Positions 24,484 through 33,336 of a stretch of 64,000 bases of DNA are shown in pieces. The DNA is from Bacillota bacterium (GTDB lineage Bacteria; Bacillota; Clostridia; Oscillospirales; Ruminococcaceae), in NCBI GenBank assembly GCA_023388515.1, contig JAEWGD010000028.1:1-64000 (forward strand). The letters are read 5' to 3'. The notes under the pieces are model-generated. The model saw only the letters and a program-made list of their open reading frames with translations, ran no database searches and had not been told where the DNA came from. The translations under genes were made by a program, and so were the position numbers. The stretch's first letter is position 1, and every line of letters begins with the position of its first letter.

Positions 24484-25781
24484 CCACTAAAAGTTAAGCA
24501 TAAAAGAACAATATTTAGTCCTACTATAACTGTTGCAATTAACCAACCTATAATTTTAGTGAATTTTTTATTAACAAAGACACCCATAAGGTCTTTTCTT
24601 CCTGTAATAATCATCATTGGAATTATTGCAGCGGGAAGTGCAAAACTAAGGAATACTTGACTTAAAATAAGTGCCTTCATTGGATTAACACCCAAGAAAA
24701 TAATTACTATTGCGGGTAACATGGTTACTATCCTTTTTACATTAAGTGGGATTTTAACATCAACAAATCCATCCATAACAGTTTCTCCTGCCATTGCCCC
24801 TACTGCTGATGAGGAAAAACCCGATGCAATTAATGCTAACCCAAACGCTCCACTTGAAAGTGGTCCAAGTAAAGGAAGTAATGATTTATGTGCCTGTTCA
24901 ATGGAATCAACTACCATTCCTTGTTTATAAAATACTGATGCAGACACCACAACCATTGCTGCATTTACTATAAAAGCAATATTCATAGCTATTGTTAAAT
25001 CTATTTTCTCCATTCTAAGATGCTTTTTCTTTTCTTCTATATTCAAGCCAACATTCCTACACTGCACTAATTCGGAGTGCAAATAAATTACATGAGGCAT
25101 TACTGTTGCTCCAAGCATTCCAACTGCTATGAATAATGCCTGACCATTTGGCAGTGATGGTACTAATGTGTGAAATCTTACTGCAGCCCAATCTGGTTTT
25201 GCAAGAAATAATTCAATTGAATAAGCAATGCTTATTATCGCAACAAGAATTGTTATTATAATCTCAACGGCACGCTGACCATACTTTTGCATATGTATTA
25301 TTATGAAAGTAATTATACAAGTGATTATGCCTGCTATTTTTAATGGTATTCCAAACAAAAGATAAATACCTAATGCTCCACCAAGAAATTCTGCTATTGT
25401 TGTAGCCATTGCTGCTAGTTCGGCTATAACCCAAAAGAACCAGTTAAGCTTTTTTGAAAAAACCTTCCCACACATAACGGGTAGATTATGTCCTGTTGCA
25501 ATCCCTAGTTTTGCTGACATTGTTTGTAAGAAAATCGCCATAATATTACTCCAAAGAACCACCCAAATCAAACTATAATTAAAAGTCGAACCTCCACTAA
25601 TATTTGTTGCAAAATTTCCTGGATCAACATAAGCAACACTTACAATAAAAGCTGGACCTAAAAATTTTAATAGCTGTTTAATCTTTAATTGAAATTTACT
25701 TAATCCACCCCTACCTTTTACTAAAGGCATTAGAGTTCCCTTTCCTATATCTATTCCACTTAAATTGCCATCACTATCCAA
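24474..25781 (-). CDS. mntH: Nramp-family divalent metal (Mn2+/Fe2+) transporter
   Basis: A protein of about 435 residues with eleven or so transmembrane segments, a proton-coupled metal importer of the Nramp family. The TM1 metal motif is DPGN in AYVDPGNFATN and the TM6 motif is MPH in GATVMPHVIYLHSE, so the Mn2+/Fe2+ site is intact. The TTG at 25781 is preferred because GGAAGGAG lies 7 bases before it. A TTG at 25823 would add 14 residues with no ribosome binding site. The stop codon and last codons fall in the 24453-24483 mobile-element repeat. A MntR site was not recognised. Confidence 0.9.
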   Translation of the reverse strand: MDSDGNLSGIDIGKGTLMPLVKGRGGLSKFQLKIKQLLKFLGPAFIVSVAYVDPGNFATNISGGSTFNYSLIWVVLWSNIMAIFLQTMSAKLGIATGHNLPVMCGKVFSKKLNWFFWVIAELAAMATTIAEFLGGALGIYLLFGIPLKIAGIITCIITFIIIHMQKYGQRAVEIIITILVAIISIAYSIELFLAKPDWAAVRFHTLVPSLPNGQALFIAVGMLGATVMPHVIYLHSELVQCRNVGLNIEEKKKHLRMEKIDLTIAMNIAFIVNAAMVVVSASVFYKQGMVVDSIEQAHKSLLPLLGPLSSGAFGLALIASGFSSSAVGAMAGETVMDGFVDVKIPLNVKRIVTMLPAIVIIFLGVNPMKALILSQVFLSFALPAAIIPMMIITGRKDLMGVFVNKKFTKIIGWLIATVIVGLNIVLLCLTFSGKV

Positions 25782-25931
25782 AAGAATTCTCCTTCCATTT
25801 ATAATAAATTCATTCTGCTTCAAGGCTTATTTTATGATATGAATTTAAAATGATGTTGTTACTGAGAAATTCATTAAAATCCATTGAGTGGATTTATTGT
25901 ATATGAATAAGAAGAAGTCGAATTTAATGGC

Positions 25932-25963
25932 TAAAACAAAATCGCCCACATATGTGAGCGATT
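25932..25963 (-). terminator. Terminator of the aryl-acid operon
   Basis: On the minus strand AATCGCTCACA pairs with TGTGGGCGATT (25963-25940, wobble pairs allowed). A TTTTGTTTT tract follows, 17 bases after the paaK stop. Confidence 0.8.
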
Positions 25964-25979
25964 AATTTAATATTACTAA

Positions 25980-27284
25980 TTACTTTTTTCTTTTATCGAT
26001 AACTCTAACAGCCTTGCCTTCTGAACGAGCAATACTTTTAGGTTCAACTAAGCGTATTTTCGCTGCAATTCCAAGTGTAGACTCAATTCCAGATTTTATA
26101 ATATGTTCCTGTTCTTCTATGTTTTTCACTGTATCCGAGAACATTTCTTGTGAAATTTCAACCTGTACTTCCAATGTATCGTTGTTGTTAACCCTATCTA
26201 CAATCAATTGATAATGAGGTGCAGTGTCCCCAAACTGTAATAACACACTTTCAATCTGTGATGGAAATACATTCACGCCCCTTATAATAAGCATATCATC
26301 AGAACGCCCTGCTGGTTTTAACATTTTAACAAGAGTTCTTCCACAAGAACATTCCCCTCTTTTCAAAACTGCAATATCTCTTGTTCTATATCTAATAAGT
26401 GGAAATGCTTCCTTTGTTATGCAAGTGAACACAAGTTCACCCTGTTGTCCCTCAGGCAAAACTTCACCAGTATCAGGGTCAATTATTTCAGGAATAAAGT
26501 GATCCTCATTTATATGCATTCCCGTCTGCTCCGAACATTCAAACGATACACCAGGACCAATAATTTCAGACAAGCCATAAATATCATAAGCCTTTATCCC
26601 AAGCTTATCCTCTATCTCTTGACGCATTTCCTCAGTCCAAGGTTCAGCCCCTAAGATACCTGCTTTAAGTTTTATATCATCCTTTGTAATCCCCATTTCA
26701 GCCATTGTTTCAGCAAGATACAACGCATAAGATGGAGTACAGCAGATAAATGTTGAGCCAAAATCTTTTATAATCGTAATCTGTCTTTGTGTATTACCCA
26801 CAGATACGGGAATTACCGTCATCCCTACTTCTTCAGCACCATAATGCAGACCAAGACCACCTGTAAACAATCCATACCCATATGAAACATGCATAAAATC
26901 ACTTTTTGTTGCACCAGCAGCAGTTAATGCTCTTGCACAACATTCCTGCCAAAGCTTAATATCATTTTCAGTATACCCAACAACTATTTGCTTGCCTGTT
27001 GTTCCAGAAGATGCATGAACTCTCACAACCTCCTCCGTAGGAACAGCGAATAAACCGTAGGGATAGGTATCACGCAAGTCCTGTTTTACTGTGAAAGGAA
27101 GCTTATGCAAATCTTCTATTGAGTTGATGTCCTCTATCTTAACCCCTGCTTCGTCCATCTTATTTCTGTAATATGGCACATTTTCATAAATTCGCCTTAC
27201 AGTTTGCGATAGCCTAAAGCTTTGAAGTGACTTAATTTCACTCCTCGTTGCACATTCTATTGAACCGTTCCAATAACTTTCCAC
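25980..27284 (-). CDS. paaK: Phenylacetate-CoA ligase family protein (second copy)
   Basis: A 434-residue AMP-forming aryl-CoA ligase of the PaaK family. It activates phenylacetate, indoleacetate or related aryl acids as CoA thioesters, or runs in reverse with ATP formation. The AMP-binding P-loop is HASSGTTGKQ, the adenylate motif is YGLSEIIGPG, and the C-terminal PaaK domain shows GRSDDMLIIRGVNVFPSQIE. The start is GTG, with AAGGAGG upstream. It is the last gene of a six-gene operon with indolepyruvate oxidoreductase and shares its overall pattern with the first-gene copy at 30352. Confidence 0.92.
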   Translation of the reverse strand: MESYWNGSIECATRSEIKSLQSFRLSQTVRRIYENVPYYRNKMDEAGVKIEDINSIEDLHKLPFTVKQDLRDTYPYGLFAVPTEEVVRVHASSGTTGKQIVVGYTENDIKLWQECCARALTAAGATKSDFMHVSYGYGLFTGGLGLHYGAEEVGMTVIPVSVGNTQRQITIIKDFGSTFICCTPSYALYLAETMAEMGITKDDIKLKAGILGAEPWTEEMRQEIEDKLGIKAYDIYGLSEIIGPGVSFECSEQTGMHINEDHFIPEIIDPDTGEVLPEGQQGELVFTCITKEAFPLIRYRTRDIAVLKRGECSCGRTLVKMLKPAGRSDDMLIIRGVNVFPSQIESVLLQFGDTAPHYQLIVDRVNNNDTLEVQVEISQEMFSDTVKNIEEQEHIIKSGIESTLGIAAKIRLVEPKSIARSEGKAVRVIDKRKK

Positions 27285-27296
27285 CCTAAGTCCTCC

Positions 27297-27611
27297 TTAA
27301 TTCTGTTTATATGAGCAACAATAATCGGCATAAGCTTTAACTATAATTTTAAAGCTTGAGTTTTCAGGCACGATAAAACTTTCACCCTCAGCATAGGTTT
27401 TGTAATCATTCTCGCCCTTTAACATTATGTCCATCTCGCCACCTATAATTTCCATAAGTTCCTCAGCGTCAGTGTTAAACTCATAATCGCCCGCAAGCAT
27501 AAAGCCTAATGTTTTCTTTTCTCCACTTGGAAAAAGTATAGTTCTGCTTGTAACTTTCCCATCAAAATAAACATTCGCTTTTTTTATTACGGATACATTC
27601 TTAAATTCCAT
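27297..27611 (-). CDS. ppnP: Pyrimidine/purine nucleoside phosphorylase PpnP (DUF1255)
   Basis: A 104-residue single-domain cupin of the PpnP (formerly DUF1255/YaiE) family, which phosphorolyses nucleosides in E. coli. Typical segments are TLGFMLAGDYEFNTDAEE, MEIIGGEMD and GESFIVPENSSF. Length matches the family. GAGGAA precedes the ATG. It lies between the MmcQ and paaK genes of the aryl-acid operon with short gaps, though no metabolic link between the two is known to me. Confidence 0.88.
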   Translation of the reverse strand: MEFKNVSVIKKANVYFDGKVTSRTILFPSGEKKTLGFMLAGDYEFNTDAEELMEIIGGEMDIMLKGENDYKTYAEGESFIVPENSSFKIIVKAYADYCCSYKQN

Positions 27612-27634
27612 ATTATATTCCTCAATTCAAACTT

Positions 27635-27991
27635 TTATGCTAATATCTCACCCTGTACTTTTTTGCTCAACGAATTAAATATTAATAAATACGACTTATC
27701 AACCATATCTCGCAAAACATCGTCTGGCACTTCCCCCTCAAGATAAACAGAGTTCCAATGCTCCTTATTCATGTAATAGCCAGGAACAATGTCCTCATAC
27801 TGTTTTCTTAGGAGGTCACCAAATAGTGGTTCTAGCTTTAAAGTAATTATCGGCTTACCATATTTATCTCCGCACTGCATTGCAAACATTTTTCCGTTAA
27901 TCATGTATCGTGTTGCTTGCCACTCAACTTTAAAATCCTTTACAACACCCTTTTTGCTGTTGCAATATTCATCAAGCCACTCATACTTCAT
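27635..27991 (-). CDS. MmcQ/YjbR-family DNA-binding-fold protein
   Basis: A 118-residue protein of the MmcQ/YjbR family (CyaY-like fold; DNA binding proposed for some members). It shows KVEWQATRYMINGKMFAMQ, ITLKLEP and NKEHWNSVYLEG, which are characteristic. The ATG at 27991 lies 7 bases after AGGAG; an adjacent ATG at 27994 is also possible. A longer frame back to 28030 would overlap iorB and lacks a ribosome binding site. It sits 22 bases after iorB in the aryl-acid operon. Its role there is unknown. Confidence 0.85.
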   Translation of the reverse strand: MKYEWLDEYCNSKKGVVKDFKVEWQATRYMINGKMFAMQCGDKYGKPIITLKLEPLFGDLLRKQYEDIVPGYYMNKEHWNSVYLEGEVPDDVLRDMVDKSYLLIFNSLSKKVQGEILA

Positions 27992-28013
27992 CATGTCACT
28001 CCTAATGTACGTT

Positions 28014-28586
28014 TTATATATTCTTTCCAAGATCGAAAGCTTTTTTATTCAACTCTAAAAACTTTGCAGGAACACATTCCTCTAAAGCCTTTTGCCATAA
28101 GCTGTCATCAAACCCCATTTTAGTTGACAACACACCCATCAAAACAACATTTGATGATTTCGCATTTCCAGCCTCTTCAGCAAGAGTTAAAGCATCAACT
28201 GGGATAACATCTATATCCAAAGCCTTAATTTTCTCAATTATTTCTGTTGGGTACTGTGCTACACCAGTTATAACTGGCATTGGGTCGATTTGTTGTGTAG
28301 ATACCACCAAATGACCATTATTCTTGAGGTATGAAACATATCTTGCACCCTCAAGTAGCTCAAATGAAACTATAACGTCTGCCTCACCCTTTTCAATTAC
28401 AGGTGAATAAACACTTTCCCCATACTTTACATAAGTAACAACAGAACCACCACGTTGTGACATTCCATGCACTTCACTTACCTTAACTTCAAAACCCTGT
28501 GATAACAGAACATTACCTAAAATCCTTGATGCAAGCAATGAACCCTGTCCACCCACGCCTACTATCATTATTGATTTTGTTTCCAT
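28014..28586 (-). CDS. iorB: Indolepyruvate ferredoxin oxidoreductase, beta subunit
   Basis: A 190-residue gamma-type domain (POR_N-like) subunit of indolepyruvate:ferredoxin oxidoreductase. With IorA it decarboxylates aryl pyruvates oxidatively to aryl-acetyl-CoA and reduces ferredoxin. The start IMIVGVGGQGSLLASRIL is a nucleotide-binding loop, followed by VHGMSQRGGSVVTYVKYG, which is diagnostic for IorB. The start codon ATG overlaps the iorA stop by one base, a sign of coupled translation and a 1:1 complex. Confidence 0.93.
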   Translation of the reverse strand: METKSIMIVGVGGQGSLLASRILGNVLLSQGFEVKVSEVHGMSQRGGSVVTYVKYGESVYSPVIEKGEADVIVSFELLEGARYVSYLKNNGHLVVSTQQIDPMPVITGVAQYPTEIIEKIKALDIDVIPVDALTLAEEAGNAKSSNVVLMGVLSTKMGFDDSLWQKALEECVPAKFLELNKKAFDLGKNI

Positions 28587-30319
28587 TATTCGTTACCTCC
28601 AATTGCATCGAATTTGCACTTTTGCATACATATCCCACATCCTACACATTGAGTGTGGTTTATTTCAGCCTTTCCGTCTTTCATAGAAATAGCAGGACAT
28701 CCAACTTTCATACACATCTTACATGATTTACATTTATCTCTATCTACCCTTAGTGCAGGTTTATGCTTAACATATTTTAGCAATGCACAAGGACGTCTTG
28801 ATATTACTACAGATGGTTCAGCAACTTCTAATTCTTCCATAATTGCTTCTTCTGTTTCAGCAAGATTATATGGGTCAACTACTCTAACTCTTTCTATTCC
28901 AATAGCCTTACAAAGTGCTTCTAAGTCAACCTTTGCAGAAACATCACCCTTTAAATTATATCCAGTAGTCGGGTTGTGTTGATGCCCTGTCATACCCGTA
29001 ATCGAGTTATCTAAAATTAAAACTGTGGAGTTTGTAGAGTTATATGCGATATTAACAAGCCCTGTCATGCCACTATGCATAAAGGTTGAGTCTCCTATTA
29101 CAGCAACAGATTTCTTCTCGCTTTCTGCTCCCCTAGCCTTATTAAAGCCATGCAAGCCAGAAATAGATGCACCCATACAAATTGTAGTATCCATCGCTGA
29201 AAGTGGTGCTGATGCTCCCAAAGTATAGCAACCAATATCTCCAGATACCATAATCTTATTCTTAGACAAAACAGAAAACACTCCCCTATGAGGACAACCA
29301 GCACACATTACAGGAGGGCGTACAGGTACTGCCTCAGGGAATTCCTTATACTCAGCCTTTTTACCAAGCATTTTTTCGGCAATAATTGACTGTGAAAGCT
29401 CACCTATAAATCCAAAAAGCTCCTTACCCTTTACATCAAGTCCAAGCTTTTTGCAATGAGTTTCAATTACATCATCAAGTTCCTCAATAACATACACTGT
29501 TTCAAACTTTTCAGCAAAGTCAGTGATTAGCTTTTTAGGTAGCGGGTTAACAATCCCTAGTTTCAAATATGAAACAGTATCCCCCAAAGCTTCTTTTGCA
29601 TATTGATAAGCAATTCCACTTGTGATAACGCCTATTTTTGTATCATTTATTTCAACCTTATTTAATTCAGATGTTTCAGAAAACTCTATAAGCTTCTGTG
29701 TTCTTTCCTCAACAAAAACGTGTCTGCCACGAGCCATTGCAGGCATCATTACATATTTCTGTGGGTTTTTTACATACTCCTTTAGAGGAAATTCTTCTCT
29801 TGGACAAACCTCTACCGAACTCTGTGAATGTGATACTCTTGTTGTAAGCCTTACTATAACAGGTGTATCAAACTGTTCAGATAACTCAAATCCCTCAACA
29901 ACAAAGTCCTTACATTCAGCTGAATCGGATGGCTCAAGCATCAGCACCTTTGAAGCAATAGCATGGTATCTGCTATCCTGTTCATTCTGTGATGAATGCA
30001 TACCTGGATCATCAGCTACAGCGATAACCAATCCTCCATTTACACCCGTATATGAAACAGTATACAATGGGTCCGCTGCAACGTTTAATCCAACGTGTTT
30101 CATACCACAGAACGACCTTGCACCAGCAATTGATGAACCAATTGCAACTTCCATTGCAACCTTTTCATTAGGTGCCCACTCAGCATATATTTCATCATAT
30201 TTTGCAGTATATTCAGTTATTTCCGTTGATGGTGTTCCAGGATAACTTGACGCTACCTTACATCCACCCTCATATAGACCTCTAGCAAATGCCTCATTTC
30301 CAAGCATTAACTTCTTCAT
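28586..30319 (-). CDS. iorA: Indolepyruvate ferredoxin oxidoreductase, alpha subunit
   Basis: A 577-residue thiamine-diphosphate and iron-sulphur subunit. The N-terminal pyrimidine-binding domain includes SSYPGTPSTEITEY, the TPP pyrophosphate domain GDIGCYTLG and DNSITGMTGHQ, and CAGCPHRG is the conserved motif before it. The C-terminal ferredoxin domain holds two 4Fe-4S sites (CKSCKMCMKVGCP and CVGCGICMQKC). It oxidises indolepyruvate and phenylpyruvate from aromatic amino acids. The ATG at 30319 gives the usual MKKLMLGNEA start; the TTG at 30328 lies too close to the AAGGAG site. Confidence 0.95.
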   Translation of the reverse strand: MKKLMLGNEAFARGLYEGGCKVASSYPGTPSTEITEYTAKYDEIYAEWAPNEKVAMEVAIGSSIAGARSFCGMKHVGLNVAADPLYTVSYTGVNGGLVIAVADDPGMHSSQNEQDSRYHAIASKVLMLEPSDSAECKDFVVEGFELSEQFDTPVIVRLTTRVSHSQSSVEVCPREEFPLKEYVKNPQKYVMMPAMARGRHVFVEERTQKLIEFSETSELNKVEINDTKIGVITSGIAYQYAKEALGDTVSYLKLGIVNPLPKKLITDFAEKFETVYVIEELDDVIETHCKKLGLDVKGKELFGFIGELSQSIIAEKMLGKKAEYKEFPEAVPVRPPVMCAGCPHRGVFSVLSKNKIMVSGDIGCYTLGASAPLSAMDTTICMGASISGLHGFNKARGAESEKKSVAVIGDSTFMHSGMTGLVNIAYNSTNSTVLILDNSITGMTGHQHNPTTGYNLKGDVSAKVDLEALCKAIGIERVRVVDPYNLAETEEAIMEELEVAEPSVVISRRPCALLKYVKHKPALRVDRDKCKSCKMCMKVGCPAISMKDGKAEINHTQCVGCGICMQKCKFDAIGGNE

Positions 30320-30351
30320 ATTCGTCAATACTCCTTCCTAAAATTTAACAA

Positions 30352-31647
30352 TTAACTATTGCGTAAATCAAGTATTCTCTTTGCCTTACCTTGAAAACGT
30401 TCAAGTGATTTATATTCAACTAGTGATACTTTTGTTTCAATTCCTAAAACTGTCTTTATATCATGATGTATTTTATTTCTTAAATTTTCTAGTTCTGCAT
30501 AGTTTTCAAGCAATGTTCCATCTACAAGTTCAACCTTGACTTCAAGAGCATCACAATAATTATCCCTAGTAACCACTAGTTGATAATGTGGAGCAATATT
30601 TTCAAATGTCATAAGTACACTTTCAATCTGTGATGGGAATACATTAACTCCACGAATTTTAAGCATATCATCACTTCTGCCTTTGATTTTTTCCATTCTA
30701 GCAAAAGTTCTTCCACACTTGCATTCATCATAATTAATCTTTGTAATATCCTTTGTGCGATACCTAAGCATAGGTATGCCCTCTTTTGTGAGCGTTGTAA
30801 TAACCAACTCACCTTGTGAACACTTAGGCAATACCTCTAATGTATTTGAGTCAATAATTTCAGCTAGAAAATGGTCCTCATTAATATGCATTCCCTCACG
30901 ATATTTACAATCGCCAGAAATACCAGGCCCCATTAGCTCACTCATTCCATAATTATCAGTTACAAACAAGTTTAAAGTCTTTTCAATCTGGTCACGCATT
31001 TCCTCAGTGCAACCCTCTGAGCCTAGCAAGCCTATTTTAAGATTAATCTTATCAAGAACACCCATTTCTCTTGCTGTTTCGCCTATGTATTGTGCATAAG
31101 ATGGAGTTGAAACCAAGCCAGTTGTCTGAAAATCCTGCATAAGCATAATTTGTCTTTCTGTATTACCACTTGAAGTAGGAACTACTGTTGCACCAATTTT
31201 CTCTAAGCCATAATGCAATCCTAAAGCTCCCGTAAACAGCCCATAACCAAAAGCTATCTGGATAATATCATCTTCTGTTGCTCCTCCACCAATACACAGA
31301 CGAGCCATACAATCGCTCCAGTTATCCAAGTCCTTTTTCGTATATCCAACTACTGTTGGTTTGCCCGTTGTACCACTTGACGCATGAATTCTGACTATCT
31401 TTTTTAAAGGTTGTCCAAACAATCCAAAGGGATAAGTATCTCTAATATCCTCTTTTGTGGTATATGGAATATTTTCAATGTCTTTAATAGACTTTATTTT
31501 TTCAGCAGTCACTCCTGCTTTAGTGAGTCTATCACTATAAAACGGTATGTTTTTGATACAATAGTCAACAAGCCATCTTAGACGCTCAACCTGTAATTCT
31601 TCGATTTTCTCTCGTGGCATTGTTTCTATATCCTTTTGGAAAAACAT
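30352..31647 (-). CDS. paaK: Phenylacetate-CoA ligase (first copy, operon leader)
   Basis: A 431-residue AMP-forming aryl-CoA ligase. P-loop HASSGTTGKP, adenylate motif YGMSELMGPG and the PaaK C-terminal segment GRSDDMLKIRGVNVFPSQIE are all intact. AAGGAAG precedes the ATG. It leads the operon paaK-iorA-iorB-mmcQ-ppnP-paaK. Archaeal and clostridial aromatic amino acid fermentation pairs IOR with an aryl-CoA synthetase that makes ATP from the thioester. That is the likely role here, and the two PaaK copies may differ in aryl-acid preference. Confidence 0.92.
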   Translation of the reverse strand: MFFQKDIETMPREKIEELQVERLRWLVDYCIKNIPFYSDRLTKAGVTAEKIKSIKDIENIPYTTKEDIRDTYPFGLFGQPLKKIVRIHASSGTTGKPTVVGYTKKDLDNWSDCMARLCIGGGATEDDIIQIAFGYGLFTGALGLHYGLEKIGATVVPTSSGNTERQIMLMQDFQTTGLVSTPSYAQYIGETAREMGVLDKINLKIGLLGSEGCTEEMRDQIEKTLNLFVTDNYGMSELMGPGISGDCKYREGMHINEDHFLAEIIDSNTLEVLPKCSQGELVITTLTKEGIPMLRYRTKDITKINYDECKCGRTFARMEKIKGRSDDMLKIRGVNVFPSQIESVLMTFENIAPHYQLVVTRDNYCDALEVKVELVDGTLLENYAELENLRNKIHHDIKTVLGIETKVSLVEYKSLERFQGKAKRILDLRNS

Positions 31648-31716
31648 AAAAAACTTCCTTTCAAACTTAATTTCTGTGAAAACATTGATGTTACAATATT
31701 GACATTATTAAAATAC

Positions 31717-31745
31717 ATTATAACATATTTATTTTAAATTGTATA
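31717..31745 (-). promoter_or_regulatory. Likely promoter of the paaK-ior operon
   Basis: On the minus strand TATACA (31745-31740) and TATAAT (31722-31717) are 17 bases apart, 70 bases before the start codon. The -35 box is weak. Confidence 0.45.
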
Positions 31746-31795
31746 TAGATTTTAATAAAAAACCAATTTTTATTGTGTATAATGCATCTTAAAAA

Positions 31796-31830
31796 CAAAA
31801 ATTCGCTGACTTTTAAGTTAGCGAATTTTT
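31796..31830. terminator. Terminator of the gat-lig operon
   Basis: A long stem (AAAATTCGCT-ACTT with AAGT-AGCGAATTTT, 31797-31810 with 31815-31828) flanked by A and T runs. It lies 59 bases beyond the gatB stop, and its symmetry would work in both directions. Confidence 0.8.
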
Positions 31831-31888
31831 GCTTTTTATTGTTACATAGTGAATTATATGGATTAAAAGTGTGTGTTATATGATAAAC

Positions 31889-33325
31889 CTATTCTTCCAG
31901 TAACTTAATTACAATTTCCTTTACAATACCAGGATTAGCTTTACCCTTAGATTCCTTCATGCACTGACCAACCAAATAACCCATAGCATTTGTCTTACCG
32001 TTTTTATAATCAGCGACTGATTTTTCATTCTTAGCAATTACATCTCTCGCCAAATTCTCAAGAAAATCAGTGTCAGAATTCTGTGCCAATCCAAGTTCAT
32101 TTATAACTTCATTAGGCTCTTTATCCTCCTTTATAACTGCATCCATTACTGTTTTAGCAGCAGAATTGGAAATTGTTCCTTTTTCCACATTGCTTATCAA
32201 TTCACAAAGCCTTTTCGCAGTAAGAGGAGTATCCAAAATACTTTTTCCTGTTTCATTCATATATTTAGATATATCTGACAAAATCCAATTGCTAACATTT
32301 TTAGGTGTACATATGTCAATATCAACACAATCATCAAACAGTTTTGATTTGTCCATATTTTCTACTATAAGTGTTGCATCCACCTGACTTATTCCGAAAT
32401 CCTTGATATATCGTGCAATCTTTTTATTCGGAAGCTCAGGCAATCCCTCTTTTAACGCCTTTATTTTTTCCTCGTCAATAACAATTGTAAGTAAATCAGG
32501 CTCAGGAAAATATCTATAATCATGAGCATCTTCCTTAGTTCTCATAGTAAAGCTCATTCCCTTTGCATCGTCCCATCTTCTCGTTTCCTGTGCAATAACT
32601 CCGCCAGCCTCAATAACTTCAATCTGTCTTTTCGCCTCATATTCAATTCCACGAACTGCCGCACTAAAACTGTTAACATTTTTCATCTCACAACGTGTAC
32701 CAAATTCAGTGCTACCTTTTTCTCTAACAGAAACGTTTACATCACAGCGTATAGAACCCTCTTGCATTTTACAATCTGAGATACCAAGATACTGCAATAT
32801 TGATTTTATTGTATCCAAATAAGCTTTAGCCTCTGCTGAACTTCTCATATCAGGTTCAGATACTATTTCAATCAACGGAACACCACATCTATTCAAATCT
32901 ACTAACGAGCCAGCGAACGAATCATCGTGCAAAAGCTTGCCTGCATCTTCTTCAATATGAATTCGTGTAACACCAATTCGCTTTTCTTCACCATCAACAA
33001 GAACGTCCAAATATCCAAGTCCACAAATCGGAACTTCTGCTTGTGAAATCTGATACGCTTTTGGTAGGTCAGGATAGAAATAATTCTTCCTATCCTGTTT
33101 ACAAACACTATTAATTTTACAATTAAGTGCATGCCCCATCTTAATTGCATACTCAACCACTTTTTCATTAAGTGTAGGTAACGTTCCAGGCATTCCCATA
33201 CAAATAGGGCAAACCTGTGTGTTTACCTCAAGTCCGAATGCATTTTTACAGTCGCAATATATTTTTGAATCAGTATTTAATTCAGCATGAACCTCTAAGC
33301 CTACAACAATTTCGTAATCCTTCAT
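31889..33325 (-). CDS. gatB: Asp-tRNA(Asn)/Glu-tRNA(Gln) amidotransferase subunit B
   Basis: A 478-residue GatB that activates the misacylated glutamate or aspartate on tRNA for transamidation. It begins with VVGLEVHAELNT and has four zinc-site cysteines (YCDC ... CPIC). RIHIEEDAGKL and NRCGVPLIEIVSEPDM follow. The C-terminal YqeY-like tail runs to VKEIVIKLLEE. It works with GatC and GatA, encoded directly upstream, in organisms lacking GlnRS and sometimes AsnRS. It is the last gene of the ligA-gatC-gatA-gatB operon. Confidence 0.97.
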   Translation of the reverse strand: MKDYEIVVGLEVHAELNTDSKIYCDCKNAFGLEVNTQVCPICMGMPGTLPTLNEKVVEYAIKMGHALNCKINSVCKQDRKNYFYPDLPKAYQISQAEVPICGLGYLDVLVDGEEKRIGVTRIHIEEDAGKLLHDDSFAGSLVDLNRCGVPLIEIVSEPDMRSSAEAKAYLDTIKSILQYLGISDCKMQEGSIRCDVNVSVREKGSTEFGTRCEMKNVNSFSAAVRGIEYEAKRQIEVIEAGGVIAQETRRWDDAKGMSFTMRTKEDAHDYRYFPEPDLLTIVIDEEKIKALKEGLPELPNKKIARYIKDFGISQVDATLIVENMDKSKLFDDCVDIDICTPKNVSNWILSDISKYMNETGKSILDTPLTAKRLCELISNVEKGTISNSAAKTVMDAVIKEDKEPNEVINELGLAQNSDTDFLENLARDVIAKNEKSVADYKNGKTNAMGYLVGQCMKESKGKANPGIVKEIVIKLLEE

Positions 33326-33336
33326 GAATACCCCTC

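Noticed and set aside
29622..30245. 207-codon open frame opposite iorA
   Set aside because: Shadow of a well-conserved gene; composition is Ser/Thr-rich, as expected for an antisense frame.
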